DNA from: Crossiella sp. CA-258035
GTDB taxonomy: Bacteria > Actinomycetota > Actinomycetes > Mycobacteriales > Pseudonocardiaceae
DNA: 64,000 bases
Assembly: GCF_030064675.1 (NCBI RefSeq)
Contig: NZ_CP116413.1
Span: 963,001-1,027,000, forward strand
Direction of reading: 5' to 3'
Of this stretch, positions 15,634 to 25,321 are shown piece after piece (position 1 is the first letter of the stretch; each line of letters starts with the position of its first letter). The position numbers and the translations under genes are program-made. Under the pieces are notes generated by a model that was given only the letters and a program-made list of their open reading frames with translations, was not told where the DNA came from and made no database searches.

Positions 15634-16755
15634 ATGTCGGCCAGTCCGGCGCCAGTCGAGGAGCAGGGGGAACGTGTGCGAAAACTGTCCGGTGTTGACG
15701 CGGTCGTGCTGGTCGGCGGCCAGGGCACCCGGTTGCGGCCGCTGACGCTGTCGGCGCCCAAACCGATGTTGCCGACGGCGGGTGTTCCCTTCCTCACCCA
15801 CCTGCTCTCCCGGATCAGGGCGGCCGGCATCACCCATGTGGTGCTCGGCACCTCGTACAAGGCCTCGGTCTTCGAGGAGTACTTCGGCGACGGGTCCCGG
15901 CTGGGCCTTGAGTTGGAGTACGTGGTCGAGGACACCCCGCTCGGCACCGGCGGCGGCATCCGCAACGCGGCCTCCCGGCTGCGCGCCGAGCACATCATGG
16001 TCTTCAACGGCGACATCCTCTCCGGGGTCGACCTGGGCGCGGTCGCCGAGACCCACCTGAGCAACGACGCCGACGTCACCCTGCACCTGGTGAAGGTGCC
16101 CGACCCGCGCGCCTTCGGCTGTGTGCCCACTGACGCCGACGGCCGGGTGCTCGCCTTCCTGGAGAAGACCGAGAACCCGCCCGCGGACCAGATCAACGCC
16201 GGTTGCTACGTCTTCAAGCGCTCGGTGCTGGAGGACATCCCGGCCGACCGGCCCGTCTCGGTGGAGCGGGAGACCTTCCCCGGCCTGCTGGAGCGCGGCG
16301 CCCGCCTGCAGGGCCACGTGGACTCCTCCTACTGGCTGGACCTGGGCACCCCGGCCGCCTTCGTCAAGGGCTCGGCGGACCTGGTCCGCGGCCTGGCTCC
16401 CTCCGACGCGCTGCCCGCGCCCGCCGGGGAGTCGATCGTGCTGGACGGCGCGCTGGTCCGCGCGGACGCCAAGCTGGTCAACGGCAGCACGGTCGGCGCG
16501 GGCGCCCAGGTCGGGCCCGGCGCGACCGTGGACGGCTCGGTGCTCTTCGACGGTGCGGTGATCGGCGCGAACGCGGTGGTCGAGCGCAGCGTCATCGGCG
16601 CCGGCGCGCGGATCGGCGACAACGCGGTGCTGCGCGGCGCGGTGATCGGCGACGGCGCGGTGGTCGGCGCCCGCTGCGAGCTGCTGGACGGCCTGCGGGT
16701 GTGGCCGAACGCGGCGCTGGCCGACGGCTCGGTGCGCTTCAGCCACGACGCATGA
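15634..16755 (+). CDS. Mannose-1-phosphate guanylyltransferase (nucleotidyltransferase with beta-helix tail)
   Basis: 373 residues; the ATG at 15634 follows GAGGAG at 15621. The N-terminal nucleotidyltransferase domain carries AVVLVGGQGTRLRPLT with the dinucleotide-binding Arg, PKPMLP, the metal site FNGDILSG and EKTENPPADQINAGCYVF. The C-terminal part is a left-handed beta-helix of hexapeptide repeats (LVNGSTVGAGAQVGPGATVD and following). It makes GDP-mannose from GTP and mannose-1-P in the cytoplasm, matching M. tuberculosis Rv3264c by layout and position near wbbL. Its stop overlaps the start of the DNA glycosylase gene (ATGA). Specificity for mannose over glucose is inferred from synteny and from manA/manB further along. 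Confidence 0.87.
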   Translation: MSASPAPVEEQGERVRKLSGVDAVVLVGGQGTRLRPLTLSAPKPMLPTAGVPFLTHLLSRIRAAGITHVVLGTSYKASVFEEYFGDGSRLGLELEYVVEDTPLGTGGGIRNAASRLRAEHIMVFNGDILSGVDLGAVAETHLSNDADVTLHLVKVPDPRAFGCVPTDADGRVLAFLEKTENPPADQINAGCYVFKRSVLEDIPADRPVSVERETFPGLLERGARLQGHVDSSYWLDLGTPAAFVKGSADLVRGLAPSDALPAPAGESIVLDGALVRADAKLVNGSTVGAGAQVGPGATVDGSVLFDGAVIGANAVVERSVIGAGARIGDNAVLRGAVIGDGAVVGARCELLDGLRVWPNAALADGSVRFSHDA

Positions 16756-17759
16756 CCCTGGCCGCCCCGGCCGCCGAGCGGGCCTGGACCCCGCCGTTCG
16801 CACTGGACCTGGCCGCCGTGCTCAAGCCGCTGCGCCGCGGCCCGGCCGACCCGTGCCTGCGGATCGGCCAGGACGGCACGGCCTGGCGCGCCAGCAACAC
16901 CCCGGCCGGGCCCGCCACCCTGGCCCTGCGCCGCAGCGGCGGTGAAATCAGGGCCAGTGCCTGGGGACCGGGCGCGGACCTGGCGCTGGCCGCGCTGCCG
17001 GACCTGCTGGGCGCGGGGGACGACGACACCGGCTTCGTCGCGCACCACCCGCTGATCGCGGAGTCCCGGCGGCGCGCGCCGGGGCTGCGGATCGGGCGGA
17101 CGGGGCAGGTCTGGGACGTGCTGATCCCGGCGGTGCTGGAGCAGAAGGTGACGGGCAAGGAAGCCTGGCGGTCCTGGCGCGAGCTGTGCCGCCGCTTCGG
17201 CACAGTGGCCCCTGGCCCCGCGCTGCCCGGCTCCCCGATCTCCGGCCCTGCGCTGCCCGGCACGCCGGAACCCGAGCCCGTCCCGCCCGGCGCGCCTCTT
17301 GCCCCGGCCGCGGCCCCGCTCTACACCCCACCCACCCCGCGCGCCCTGCTCGCCATCCCCGACTGGGAATGGCACCGCGCGGGCGTCGACGGCGCCCGCC
17401 GCCGCACCCTGCTCGCCGCCGCCTCCGTGGCCACCCGGCTGGAACGCGCCGTCGACCTCGGCGGCGAGGCGGGCCGCGAGCTGCTCCGCAAGGTCCCCGG
17501 CATCGGGGTCTGGACCGCGGCCGAGGTCGCGCAACGGGCCTGGGGCGACCCGGACGCGGTCAGTGTCGGCGACTTCCACCTGCACGACGTGGTGGGCTGG
17601 GCGCTGGCCGGGCGCAAGGCCAGTGACGAGGAGATGCTGGAGATCCTCGCGCCCTACGCCCCGCAGCGGCAGCGGGCCATCCGCTACCTGGAGTGCTCCG
17701 GGGCCCGCAAACCACGCTTCGGGCCCCGGTTCGCCGGTCGGGACTACCGGGCGATCTGA
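16752..17759 (+). CDS. DNA-3-methyladenine glycosylase-like HhH-GPD protein with proline-rich insert
   Basis: 335 residues from an ATG that overlaps the guanylyltransferase stop. It belongs to the AlkA/OGG type of base-excision glycosylases. Landmarks: ILPAVLEQKVTGKEA-like helix (here LIPAVLEQKVTGKEAWRSW), the helix-hairpin-helix LRKVPGIGVWTAAEVAQRAW and the catalytic-Asp region GDPDAVSVGDFHLHDVV. Between about residues 153 and 197 there is a proline-rich insert (GPALPGSPISGPALPGTPEP and following) that splits the helical domain and contains a short internal repeat. Its 3' end overlaps the convergent Nudix gene by 16 bp. It likely removes alkylated purines; the insert is probably a flexible linker. 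Confidence 0.83.
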   Translation: MTLAAPAAERAWTPPFALDLAAVLKPLRRGPADPCLRIGQDGTAWRASNTPAGPATLALRRSGGEIRASAWGPGADLALAALPDLLGAGDDDTGFVAHHPLIAESRRRAPGLRIGRTGQVWDVLIPAVLEQKVTGKEAWRSWRELCRRFGTVAPGPALPGSPISGPALPGTPEPEPVPPGAPLAPAAAPLYTPPTPRALLAIPDWEWHRAGVDGARRRTLLAAASVATRLERAVDLGGEAGRELLRKVPGIGVWTAAEVAQRAWGDPDAVSVGDFHLHDVVGWALAGRKASDEEMLEILAPYAPQRQRAIRYLECSGARKPRFGPRFAGRDYRAI

Positions 17760-18286
17760 CGCAGCGCCAGCTCCACCAGCCGCGGCACACTGTCCACATT
17801 GGACGGAATTCCGTCGACCGGCCACCACTGGAGGTCGACCGACTCCGCGCTGCGCACCGGCCGCGCGCCCACCGGCGCGCGCACCAGGTACCGGACGTCC
17901 AGGTGCCTGGTCGGCTGGCCCAGCGAGCAGGTGATCGGGTGCACCTCCAGGTGCAGCGGGACCGGTTCGATCACCAGGCCGTCGATACCGGACTCCTCGG
18001 TGGCCTCGCGCAGGGCGGCGGCCAGCAGGGTCGGGTCCTCCGGTTCGCAGTGGCCGCCCAGTTGCAGCCAGCGGCCCACCCTCGGGTGCAGGGTGAGCAG
18101 CACGTGCTCCGCGGTGGCGTCCAGCACGATCGCGGAGGCGGTCAGGTGCCCCGGCACGCAGGAACGCTGACAACCGTCCTCGCGGGCGGCCAGGAAGCTC
18201 AGGAACGCGTGCCGCAGGCTCTCCTGGTTCTCATCCTGCGTCCGCCAGTGCGACAGCTCGGCGACCGCTTCGGCGTGCAGGCTCAC
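17744..18286 (-). CDS. Nudix hydrolase
   Basis: 180 residues from a GTG at 18286 that overlaps the stop of fbiB (GTGA), so it is translationally coupled to the F420 genes. The Nudix box is intact: [20 protein letters not shown] followed by EESGI (G-x5-E-x7-RE-x2-EE-x-G). Upstream sequence [20 protein letters not shown] and a WWPVDGIP-like C-terminus fit the alpha/beta/alpha sandwich. Such enzymes hydrolyse nucleoside diphosphates linked to another moiety. The coupling suggests housekeeping of a nucleotide by-product of F420 synthesis, but that is inference. Confidence 0.87.
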   Translation of the reverse strand: MSLHAEAVAELSHWRTQDENQESLRHAFLSFLAAREDGCQRSCVPGHLTASAIVLDATAEHVLLTLHPRVGRWLQLGGHCEPEDPTLLAAALREATEESGIDGLVIEPVPLHLEVHPITCSLGQPTRHLDVRYLVRAPVGARPVRSAESVDLQWWPVDGIPSNVDSVPRLVELALRQIAR

Positions 18287-19623
18287 AGCTCGATCAACTC
18301 CCCCTCGACGGACCGCGGCGGCCTCGGCGCGAGCGGGCCGTCCGCCGGATAACCCACCGCCACCGCGCCCAGCGGCGCGTAGTCGGCCGGCAGATCCAGG
18401 ATCGAGCGCACGGTGTCCGGGCAGAAGATGGTCGAGGACACCCAGCAGGAGCCCAGCCCCTCGGCCGCCAGCGCCACCAGCAGGCCCTGCACGGCCGCGC
18501 CACCGGCCACGGTGAACATCGTCTGCTCCGCCGCGCGACGTCGCTCGTCCGGGTAGTCATGTGCGCCGTCGGGAACTCCGAACGGCAGCACGATCTCCGG
18601 CGCCCCGTACAGCAGGTCGCCACGCTTGATCCGCCGCTCGATCCGCTCCACCGGCCAGCCGTCGGCGCGCAGGTCGGCCCGCCACTGCTCGCGCATGCCG
18701 TCCAGCAACTTCGCCCGCAGCGCCCGGTCGCGCAGCCAGACGAAGCGCACCGGGTGGGTGTGGTGCGGCGCGGGCGCGGTCAGCGCGACCCCGACCGCCC
18801 GGCGCACCAGCTCTTCGGGCACCTCGTCCTGGCTGAAGGTCCGGATCGAGCGCCGGGTCAGCACCGCCTCCCGGCGGCCCTGCTCGACCGCGAGATCCGT
18901 GCCCAGCCGGAACAGGTCCTCCTCCAGTGGCCGGACCAGGTCACGGGCGGTGGAGCCGTCGTCCACAATGGACATTCCGCGGACCACGGCCACCGGCAGC
19001 CCGCCCAGCTTGCCCTTCACCAGGTCGGCCGCCGCGGCCAGCTCGTCGGCCACCGCCACCTCGGTGACGTGCAGCTCGTTGCCCTGCGCGTCGGTCGACC
19101 CGGCATAGCGGTGCAGCACGGTGAGCCCGGCCGCGCCGATCGCCGCGTCGGTCTGCCCGACCCGCCAGGCCCGGCCCATGGTGTCGGTGACCACCACCGC
19201 CACCGTGACACCCAGCCGCTCGCGCAGCTCCGCGCGCAGCTCCGCCGCCGAGCCGTCCGGGTCCTCCGGCAGCAGCGCCAGCTCGTCGGCAGCCACGTTC
19301 GAGCCGTCCACCCCGGCCGCCGCCTGCACGATGCCCAGCCGGTTCTCGGTGATCAGCGTGCGGAACTTCCGCGCCACCAGCCGGACCGACTCGGCGGCCA
19401 CCAGCTCCCGGCGCAGCGCGTCCCGCTGCTCGGGATCGGCGGGCGCGCTGACCAGTCGGCCCTCCACTTTGGACAGAACCTTGCTGGTCACCACCAGCAC
19501 GTCGCCGTCCCGCAACCACGGCGCGGCCCCGGCCAGCGCGGCCGCCAGGTCGTCACCCGGCCGGAACTCCGGCAGACCGGTGACCGGCAGGATCTCCAGG
19601 GAAGCCGCGGCGTGGTCAGCCAA
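18283..19623 (-). CDS. fbiB: Coenzyme F420 biosynthesis protein FbiB (gamma-glutamyl ligase plus nitroreductase domain)
   Basis: About 446 residues, the usual length of two-domain FbiB. The N-terminal half is the CofE ligase ([56 protein letters not shown]), which adds glutamates to F420-0. The C-terminal half is an FMN-binding nitroreductase fold ([41 protein letters not shown]), which in mycobacteria reduces dehydro-F420-0. The start is probably the TTG at 19623, overlapping the cofD stop by eight bases; a GTG or ATG start further upstream cannot be excluded. Middle gene of the operon fbiA-fbiB-nudix. Confidence 0.92.
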   Translation of the reverse strand: MADHAAASLEILPVTGLPEFRPGDDLAAALAGAAPWLRDGDVLVVTSKVLSKVEGRLVSAPADPEQRDALRRELVAAESVRLVARKFRTLITENRLGIVQAAAGVDGSNVAADELALLPEDPDGSAAELRAELRERLGVTVAVVVTDTMGRAWRVGQTDAAIGAAGLTVLHRYAGSTDAQGNELHVTEVAVADELAAAADLVKGKLGGLPVAVVRGMSIVDDGSTARDLVRPLEEDLFRLGTDLAVEQGRREAVLTRRSIRTFSQDEVPEELVRRAVGVALTAPAPHHTHPVRFVWLRDRALRAKLLDGMREQWRADLRADGWPVERIERRIKRGDLLYGAPEIVLPFGVPDGAHDYPDERRRAAEQTMFTVAGGAAVQGLLVALAAEGLGSCWVSSTIFCPDTVRSILDLPADYAPLGAVAVGYPADGPLAPRPPRSVEGELIEL

Positions 19624-20602
19624 CGGACACCCCGCCCAGCTCGAAGGCATCCCTCGCCATCTGCGCGGTAGCGTCCACAGTGGACATGAGCAGTGGCACT
19701 GCGCGCACCTCGACCCCGTCCACCAGCGCGGAGTCCCCGGTGTGCACCAGCCAGCCGTCCAACACGCCACCGGACTTGCGCGATCCGTAGTGCCTGCCCA
19801 CCGCCTCCGCGGTCGAGGCCACCCCGATCGCGGTCAGGCAGGCGTCGGCCATCCCGCGCAACGGTTTGCCGTCGATGATCGGCGACAGCCCGATGACCGG
19901 GGCCTCGGTCGCCGCGACCGCGGCCCGGATGCCCGGCACCGCCAGGATGGTGCCCACGCTGACCACCGGGTTCGACGGCGCGAGCAGCACGATGTCCGCG
20001 CCCGCGATCGCCTCGGCCACCCCGGGCGCCGGCTTGGCCTGCTCCGCGCCGACCGCCACGATCGCCCGCGCCGGCAGCTGCGCCCGGTACCGGACCCACC
20101 ACTCCTGGAAGTGGATCGCCTTGGGCTCACCGGAGTCCGGGTCCTCGATCGAGACATAGGTCTCACACCGGTCGTCGGTGGCCGGCAGCAGCCGCACTCC
20201 CGGCTGCCAGCGGTCGCACAGCGCCTCGGTCACCGCGGAGAGCGGGTAGTCCGCGCGCAGCATCCGGGAGCGCACCAGGTGGGTGGCGATGTCCCGGTCG
20301 CCGAGCCCGAACCAGCTCGGCTCCGCGCCGTAGGCCGCCAGCTCCTCCTTGACCGTCCAGCTCTCACCTTCGCGGCCCCAGCCGCGCTCGGTGTCGATGC
20401 CACCCCCCAGGGTGTACATGCAGGTGTCCAGGTCCGGACACACCCGCAGGCCGTGCAGCCACACGTCGTCGCCGTTGTTCACCACCGCGGTGATCTCGTG
20501 CGGCGACGCGCCCGCGCCGACCGCGGGCAGGCCGAGTGCGGCCTTGACCCCTTGCAGGAAACGGGCGCCACCGACGCCACCTACCAGCACAACGACCTTC
20601 AC
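19616..20602 (-). CDS. fbiA: 2-phospho-L-lactate (PEP-lactyl) transferase FbiA/CofD
   Basis: 328 residues from GTG 20602 ([20 protein letters not shown]). It joins the deazaflavin Fo to an activated three-carbon acid, phosphoenolpyruvate in mycobacteria, to give dehydro-F420-0. Visible motifs: [11 protein letters not shown] at the start, [21 protein letters not shown], and [20 protein letters not shown]. The reading frame upstream of 20602 is a shadow. First gene of the F420 operon; cofG/cofH for Fo and cofC/fbiD are not in the window. A GGATGG sequence precedes the start at suitable distance. Confidence 0.93.
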   Translation of the reverse strand: MKVVVLVGGVGGARFLQGVKAALGLPAVGAGASPHEITAVVNNGDDVWLHGLRVCPDLDTCMYTLGGGIDTERGWGREGESWTVKEELAAYGAEPSWFGLGDRDIATHLVRSRMLRADYPLSAVTEALCDRWQPGVRLLPATDDRCETYVSIEDPDSGEPKAIHFQEWWVRYRAQLPARAIVAVGAEQAKPAPGVAEAIAGADIVLLAPSNPVVSVGTILAVPGIRAAVAATEAPVIGLSPIIDGKPLRGMADACLTAIGVASTAEAVGRHYGSRKSGGVLDGWLVHTGDSALVDGVEVRAVPLLMSTVDATAQMARDAFELGGVSVG

Positions 20603-20666
20603 AGTCGCCCATCCTCCCCGTTTTGCCCGAACGGGCGAACTTGGGGGCCGCACTCGGTAATCATGA

Positions 20667-21431
20667 TCACCACGGCGAACGCCCCTCCCAGAACCGGAAC
20701 CCGGTCTGGCCCTTGAACAGCTCGAAGATGTCGCCACCCAGCGACCCATAGATCCACAGCACCGCGCCGGAGAACGCCTGGCCGACCAGCGGCACCCCGA
20801 TCAGCAGCGCGAACAGCACGAAGGGCGCCCACGGCCGGGCCTTCGCGCCGAACTCCCTGGCTTGGTAGGACAGGTACGGCTCGATCACGCCGAACCCGTC
20901 CAGGCCGGGAATGGGCAGGATGTTGAGCACGAAGGTGAACAATTGCAGGTAGGCCAGATAGGACAGTCCGGCTGCCAGTCCTTCGGGTGGATTTGTCAGA
21001 ACGACCGTCGCAATGAGCAACAGACCGATCACCAGATTCGCCATCGGCCCGGCCAGCGAGACGAAGGACTCCCCGCGCCGGGTGCGCAACGCGTGCCGAT
21101 CGATCCACACCGCACCGCCCGGCAGCGGGATGCCACCGACGGCGAGCAGCAGCAGCGGCAGCAGCAGGCTCAGCACCGGATCGGTGTACCTGCGGATGTC
21201 CAGGGTGAGATATCCCTTGTGCCGCACCGAATAATCGCCGTTGCGGAAGGCGAGATAGGCGTGCCCGAACTCGTGCAGGCACAACGAGACCGCCCAGCCG
21301 CCGAGCACCAGCAGGACGATTCCGGCAGTGCGTGCCACATTCTGGTCCAAGGTGGACAGCACGCCGCCGCCGACCGTGACGGCCAGCAGGATTAGGAACA
21401 GCGGGCTTGGGGCAACCGAGGATCTCGTCAC
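20667..21431 (-). CDS. Site-2 protease family (M50) zinc metalloprotease
   Basis: About 254 residues starting at GTG 21431. An integral membrane protein with roughly six hydrophobic segments. The catalytic HEFGHA (HExxH) motif sits in the second hydrophobic segment, and the C-terminal metal ligand region is NILPIPGLDGFG (NPxxDG-like). There is no PDZ domain, so it belongs to the short Rv0359/YwhC-like group rather than to RseP. It may cleave membrane-bound regulators. It is divergent from whiB2 across a 172-bp promoter region, an arrangement that hints at shared control. An alternative start up to 87 bp upstream is open but has no better ribosome site. Confidence 0.85.
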   Translation of the reverse strand: MTRSSVAPSPLFLILLAVTVGGGVLSTLDQNVARTAGIVLLVLGGWAVSLCLHEFGHAYLAFRNGDYSVRHKGYLTLDIRRYTDPVLSLLLPLLLLAVGGIPLPGGAVWIDRHALRTRRGESFVSLAGPMANLVIGLLLIATVVLTNPPEGLAAGLSYLAYLQLFTFVLNILPIPGLDGFGVIEPYLSYQAREFGAKARPWAPFVLFALLIGVPLVGQAFSGAVLWIYGSLGGDIFELFKGQTGFRFWEGRSPW

Positions 21432-21503
21432 AGCAACACTCTGCCCTGCCGGTGAACCTCCTTGCCAGCGGGGCAGATTCGTCCCCCGTCGTGTGTACTT
21501 GGC

Positions 21504-21532
21504 TTGACCCTCTTGCATCCCACAGGTCTAAT
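21504..21532 (+). promoter_or_regulatory. Promoter of whiB2
   Basis: TTGACC (21504-21509), a 17-base spacer and TCTAAT (21527-21532) closely match the housekeeping sigma-70-type consensus. Start at 21604 leaves a leader of about 65 bases that contains the ribosome site GGAGGAG at 21591. Confidence 0.65.
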
Positions 21533-21603
21533 CACATTGGTGTCATTCGTCGGGTGGGACGGCGAATGGGGTCCGCCACCGGGGAGTGCGGGAGGAGCGG
21601 ACA

Positions 21604-21924
21604 GTGGAAGAGAACGAAGGGAGCCGAGTGGGAGAGCGGGACTCCGCACCCACTGGCGTGGGAGTGCTGGTCGATCTCTTCGACCCCGCCCTGGAGGCGG
21701 ACGAGGAGCACGACTGGCAGGAACGGGCACTGTGCGCGCAAACCGACCCGGAGGCGTTCTTCCCTGAGAAGGGTGGATCCACCAGGGAGGCCAAGCGGAT
21801 CTGTGCCGGTTGCGAGGTTCGGGCCGAGTGCCTCGAGTACGCCCTTGCGCATGATGAGCGCTTCGGCATCTGGGGCGGTCTGTCCGAGCGAGAGCGCCGC
21901 AAGCTCAAACGCCGAGCGGTGTGA
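21604..21924 (+). CDS. whiB2: WhiB-family iron-sulfur regulator, WhiB2/WhmD type
   Basis: 106 residues from GTG 21604, eight bases after GGAGGAG. The four cluster-binding cysteines are present: RALCAQTDPEAFF, then ICAGCEVRAECLEY, the C-x29-C-x2-C-x5-C layout. The turn GIWGGLSERERRKLKRR with a basic tail completes the family pattern and contacts DNA or sigma factor. The WhiB2/WhmD branch is needed for septation and cell division. Assignment to WhiB2 rests on position next to the DUF3499 and phosphomannomutase region, as in M. tuberculosis Rv3260c. A sigma-70-type promoter is visible upstream. Confidence 0.93.
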   Translation: MEENEGSRVGERDSAPTGVGVLVDLFDPALEADEEHDWQERALCAQTDPEAFFPEKGGSTREAKRICAGCEVRAECLEYALAHDERFGIWGGLSERERRKLKRRAV

Positions 21925-21977
21925 CATAACGGTTCGGTGTGGCCGGGTGAGATCACCCGGTCGCACCCCGTAGCGTT

Positions 21978-22018
21978 TTCCACCACGTGCCAGTGGAATC
22001 CACCGGCACGTGGTGGAA
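21978..22018 (+). promoter_or_regulatory. 14-bp inverted repeat covering the start codon of the giant glycosyltransferase
   Basis: TTCCACCACGTGCC (21978-21991) and its exact complement at 22005-22018 are separated by 13 nt and contain two CACGTG hexamers. The GTG codons at 22010 and 22013 lie in the right arm. As RNA the hairpin would bury the start; as DNA it would be a strong operator. Confidence 0.6.
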
Positions 22019-25000
22019 GCGCCGCCGACTCGAGGGACCAGCTTGCCGCACCCGCAGCCGGGCACCGCGCCGGTGCTCGCCGTGATCGTCTGCCACGAGG
22101 GCGCGGAATGGTTGCGGCCGCTGCTCTCCGCGCTGCGCCACCAGACCGTGCGCCCCCGGCACATCCTGGCCGTGGACACCGGATCCACCGACGCCACCGC
22201 CCGCCTGCTCGCCGCCGCGGCCACTGGTCCGGACCGGCTGCTCGACGGCGTGCTCACCGAAGCCCCAGGCACCGGATTCGGCGTCGCCGTTGCCAAAGCG
22301 GTCGAAGCCGCCACCGAGCGCTGGGGCGATCCCGGCAGGTGGATCTGGTTGCTGCACGACGACTCCGCGCCCGAGCCCGACTGCCTGCCCGCCCTGCTGA
22401 GCACCGCCGACCTCGCGCCCTCGGCGGCCATCCTCGGCCCGCTCGCGGTGGACTGGGCCGACCCCAGGCTGGTGGTGCAGGGCGGACTGTCCCTGGACGC
22501 CTCCGGCCACACCCAGACCGGCATCTCCGGCGCGGAACTGGCGCACGGCGGCGGCTTCGACCAGAGCCGGGACGTGCTCGCGGTCGGCACCGCGGGCGCG
22601 CTGGTCCGGCGGGAGGTGTGGGAGGCCCTCGGCGGGCTGGATCCCGCGCTGCCACTGGGCTGCGACGACATCGACCTCGGCTGGCGGGCCAACCTGGCCG
22701 GGCACCTGGTGCTGCTGGTGCCCGCCGCCCGGATCCGCCATGTCCGTGCCGCGGAACGGGATCAGCGTCCGGTGCACGCGGTGCCCAGCCTGGCCCGCGC
22801 CCGCCGCGCGCACGGCCTGCGCACCTTCCTGGTCAACACCAGCGGGCCATCGTTTGCCCTGGGGCTGCCCCGGCTCGCGGTGCTGTGCCTGCTGCGCGCG
22901 CTGGGATTCCTGTTGCTGCGCCGGACAACTTCCGCGGGTGCCGAGCTGGCCGCGCTGGGTTACCTGTTCAGCGGCCGGGCCGGTCTGCTGGCCGCGCGGC
23001 GATCCCGCGCCGCCACCCGCACGGTGCCGCCGTCGGAGATCCGCGGACTGTTCACCTCCCGGCTCACCAGGCTGCGCAACGCGGTGCAGGGCGGACTGCT
23101 GCACCTGCTGCGCAACCGGGTGCGCGCCGATGTCAGCCTCGGCCGGATCCCGGCCAGCCCGGTGCCGGAGTGGACCGAACCCGGTGCGCCCCAACGCCGA
23201 CCCGGCCCACCCGAACTACCGGCGGGCGCGCTCGGACCGAGCCGCCGCCGGGATGCCGCGCGCAGGTTGGGACCCGCCGGACTGCGCCGCCCGGCCGGAC
23301 CGGTGGTGGTCGAGGTCGCGGCCACCGCGGCGCTCCAGCGCAGGCCCAGCCCGCGCCCCCGGCCCTCGCCGGTGCCGCGCGGCACCCCGCGACCGGCCGA
23401 GCTGGTGCTGGTGGAGATCGACCGCGGCCGGGTGCTGCGCGAGCTGCTGCTCAGCCCGGTGCTGTTCCTGGTGCTCGGCCTGGCCGTGCTGGCGCTGGCC
23501 ACCCAGTGGGCCCGGCTCGGCGGCGACCTCGCGGGCGGCAGGCTGCTGCCCGCCGGGAGCCTGGCCGAGACCTGGGCCGGTTACGTGGCCACCTGGCAAC
23601 CGGTCGCGGGCGGCAGCATCGCGCCCGCGCCCACCACCGCCGGGGTGCTCGCGGTGCTCGGCTCGGTGTTCGGTGGTCCGTCCGCGGTGGTCTCGGTGCT
23701 GCTGCTCGGCGACCTGCCGCTGGCCGGGCTGACCGCCTACCTGGCCACCCGTCGCCTGCGCGCCCCGCGCGCGGTCCGGGCCGCGGTGGCCGCCGGGTAC
23801 GCGCTGCTGCCCATCGCCACCGCGGCCACCGCGCAGGGCAGGCTGGACGTGGTGGTCGCGCACGTCCTGCTGCCGCCGGTGCTGGCCGGGGTGGCCGCGA
23901 TCCTGTGGCCCCGGCGGCCGGACATCGGCTGGCTGTCGGTCACCTGCGCCACCGCGCTCGCGCTGGCCGTGCTGGGCGCCTTCCACCCGCTGCCGCACCT
24001 GCTGGTGCTGCTGGCCGCGCTGACCGGGTTCGTGCTGGTGCCAGGGGAAGGCCGCCGCCGGGTGGCCGCGCTGTTCACCCTGGTGCTGCTGCCGCTGGCG
24101 CTCCAGCTGCCCTGGCCCGCGCAGGTGCTGCGGCACCCCTCGGTGCTGCTGCACGGCACCGGAGCCCCGGTCCGGGAGACCAGGGCCAACCCGCTCGACC
24201 TGCTGGCCCTCTACCCCGGCGGGCCCGGCGCGCTGCCCTGGCTCGGCCTGGTCGCGGTGCTGGCCGCGCTGACCGCCGCGGTGCTGCGTCCCCGCCCGCT
24301 GATGCTGCCCGGACTGGGCCTGTTCGTGCTGGGCGCGGCCGCGGCCATCGCGACCGGGCTGATCGAGGTCACCCCGGTCAACGGCGGCCCGCCCAGCACC
24401 GGCTGGACCGGCGCCCCGCTGCTGCTGGCCGCCTGCGGCCTGGCCTGGATCGTGCTCACCGCGGCCCTGCCCGGCCCGCCGGTCGCGATCCCGGCCCGCC
24501 TGCTCGCCGGCACCGGAGCCGCGACCCTGGCCGCCCTCGCCGCGAGCACCCTGCTGGTCGGTCCGGACGGCCCGCTGAAGTCCGCGCCGCCGGTGCTGGT
24601 GAACAGCCTGCTGGCCGAGCTGCGGGAGACCGGCACGGCGGTGCTGGAGGTCGGCGCGTTCGGCCAGCCCAGCCGCCAGACCACCGGCCGCCCGGCCCGC
24701 TTCGGCGACGACGAGGTGCTGGCCGCGCCCGGTGCCGCCCAGCGGATCAACGACACCGCCACCGCCCTGCGCGCGGGCACGTCAGAGGCCGTCCGCGCCG
24801 CCCTGCAGTCGGCGGGCGCCAGCGGCATCCGGTTCCTGCTGCTACCCGACCAGGGCACCGCCACCAGGGTCCGCGCCGCCGCCCCCGACCTGGTGGTGGC
24901 CGATGCCACCGCCACCGACGGCCGCCCGGTGCTGCGCCTGCCCACCGCCCGCGGCCCGGTCACCCTGCTGGCCGGCGAGGCCGCGCTGCGCGCCCGCACC

Positions 25001-25321
25001 GGCGGCCTCCCGGCCGGAGGAGTCGAGTTCACCTCGGTCGAGGCCCGGCCGCCGGAGATCGCCGTCGCGGTCAGCGCCGGACCGCTGGGCCGGGTGCTGG
25101 TGGTCGCCGCCGAGGACGAGCGCGGGTGGGTGGCCACCGTCGACGGCCGCGAGGTCCCGCTGGCCAGGGCCTACGGCCACCTGGTCGCGGTCGCCCTGCC
25201 GGAAACCGCCGCCGAGATCCGCGTCACAGTCCCGGCCACGCTGCCCACCCTGCTCCTACTGGCCCAGGCCGCGATCGCCCTGTTCACCGCGCTGACCGCG
25301 ATCCCCAGCCGCCGCCGCTGA
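22010..25321 (+). CDS. Giant membrane glycosyltransferase (GT2 domain plus polytopic region)
   Basis: Up to 1103 residues. The first 290 form a GT2 domain: VLAVIVCHEGAEWLRPLLSA, VDTGSTDATARLL, WLLHDDSAPEPD (metal site) and CDDIDLGWRANLAG. A basic linker with Pro/Arg runs to about residue 470. Then come ten or more hydrophobic helices (LLLSPVLFLVLGLAVLALAT and on to about residue 850), with a soluble C-terminal domain and a last helix at the end. Large GT2 proteins next to whiB2 are usual in actinobacteria and are thought to move or add sugars at the membrane. The GTG start lies inside a 14-bp inverted repeat, and no ribosome site is visible, so the true start may be somewhat downstream. Confidence 0.85.
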   Translation: MVEAPPTRGTSLPHPQPGTAPVLAVIVCHEGAEWLRPLLSALRHQTVRPRHILAVDTGSTDATARLLAAAATGPDRLLDGVLTEAPGTGFGVAVAKAVEAATERWGDPGRWIWLLHDDSAPEPDCLPALLSTADLAPSAAILGPLAVDWADPRLVVQGGLSLDASGHTQTGISGAELAHGGGFDQSRDVLAVGTAGALVRREVWEALGGLDPALPLGCDDIDLGWRANLAGHLVLLVPAARIRHVRAAERDQRPVHAVPSLARARRAHGLRTFLVNTSGPSFALGLPRLAVLCLLRALGFLLLRRTTSAGAELAALGYLFSGRAGLLAARRSRAATRTVPPSEIRGLFTSRLTRLRNAVQGGLLHLLRNRVRADVSLGRIPASPVPEWTEPGAPQRRPGPPELPAGALGPSRRRDAARRLGPAGLRRPAGPVVVEVAATAALQRRPSPRPRPSPVPRGTPRPAELVLVEIDRGRVLRELLLSPVLFLVLGLAVLALATQWARLGGDLAGGRLLPAGSLAETWAGYVATWQPVAGGSIAPAPTTAGVLAVLGSVFGGPSAVVSVLLLGDLPLAGLTAYLATRRLRAPRAVRAAVAAGYALLPIATAATAQGRLDVVVAHVLLPPVLAGVAAILWPRRPDIGWLSVTCATALALAVLGAFHPLPHLLVLLAALTGFVLVPGEGRRRVAALFTLVLLPLALQLPWPAQVLRHPSVLLHGTGAPVRETRANPLDLLALYPGGPGALPWLGLVAVLAALTAAVLRPRPLMLPGLGLFVLGAAAAIATGLIEVTPVNGGPPSTGWTGAPLLLAACGLAWIVLTAALPGPPVAIPARLLAGTGAATLAALAASTLLVGPDGPLKSAPPVLVNSLLAELRETGTAVLEVGAFGQPSRQTTGRPARFGDDEVLAAPGAAQRINDTATALRAGTSEAVRAALQSAGASGIRFLLLPDQGTATRVRAAAPDLVVADATATDGRPVLRLPTARGPVTLLAGEAALRARTGGLPAGGVEFTSVEARPPEIAVAVSAGPLGRVLVVAAEDERGWVATVDGREVPLARAYGHLVAVALPETAAEIRVTVPATLPTLLLLAQAAIALFTALTAIPSRRR

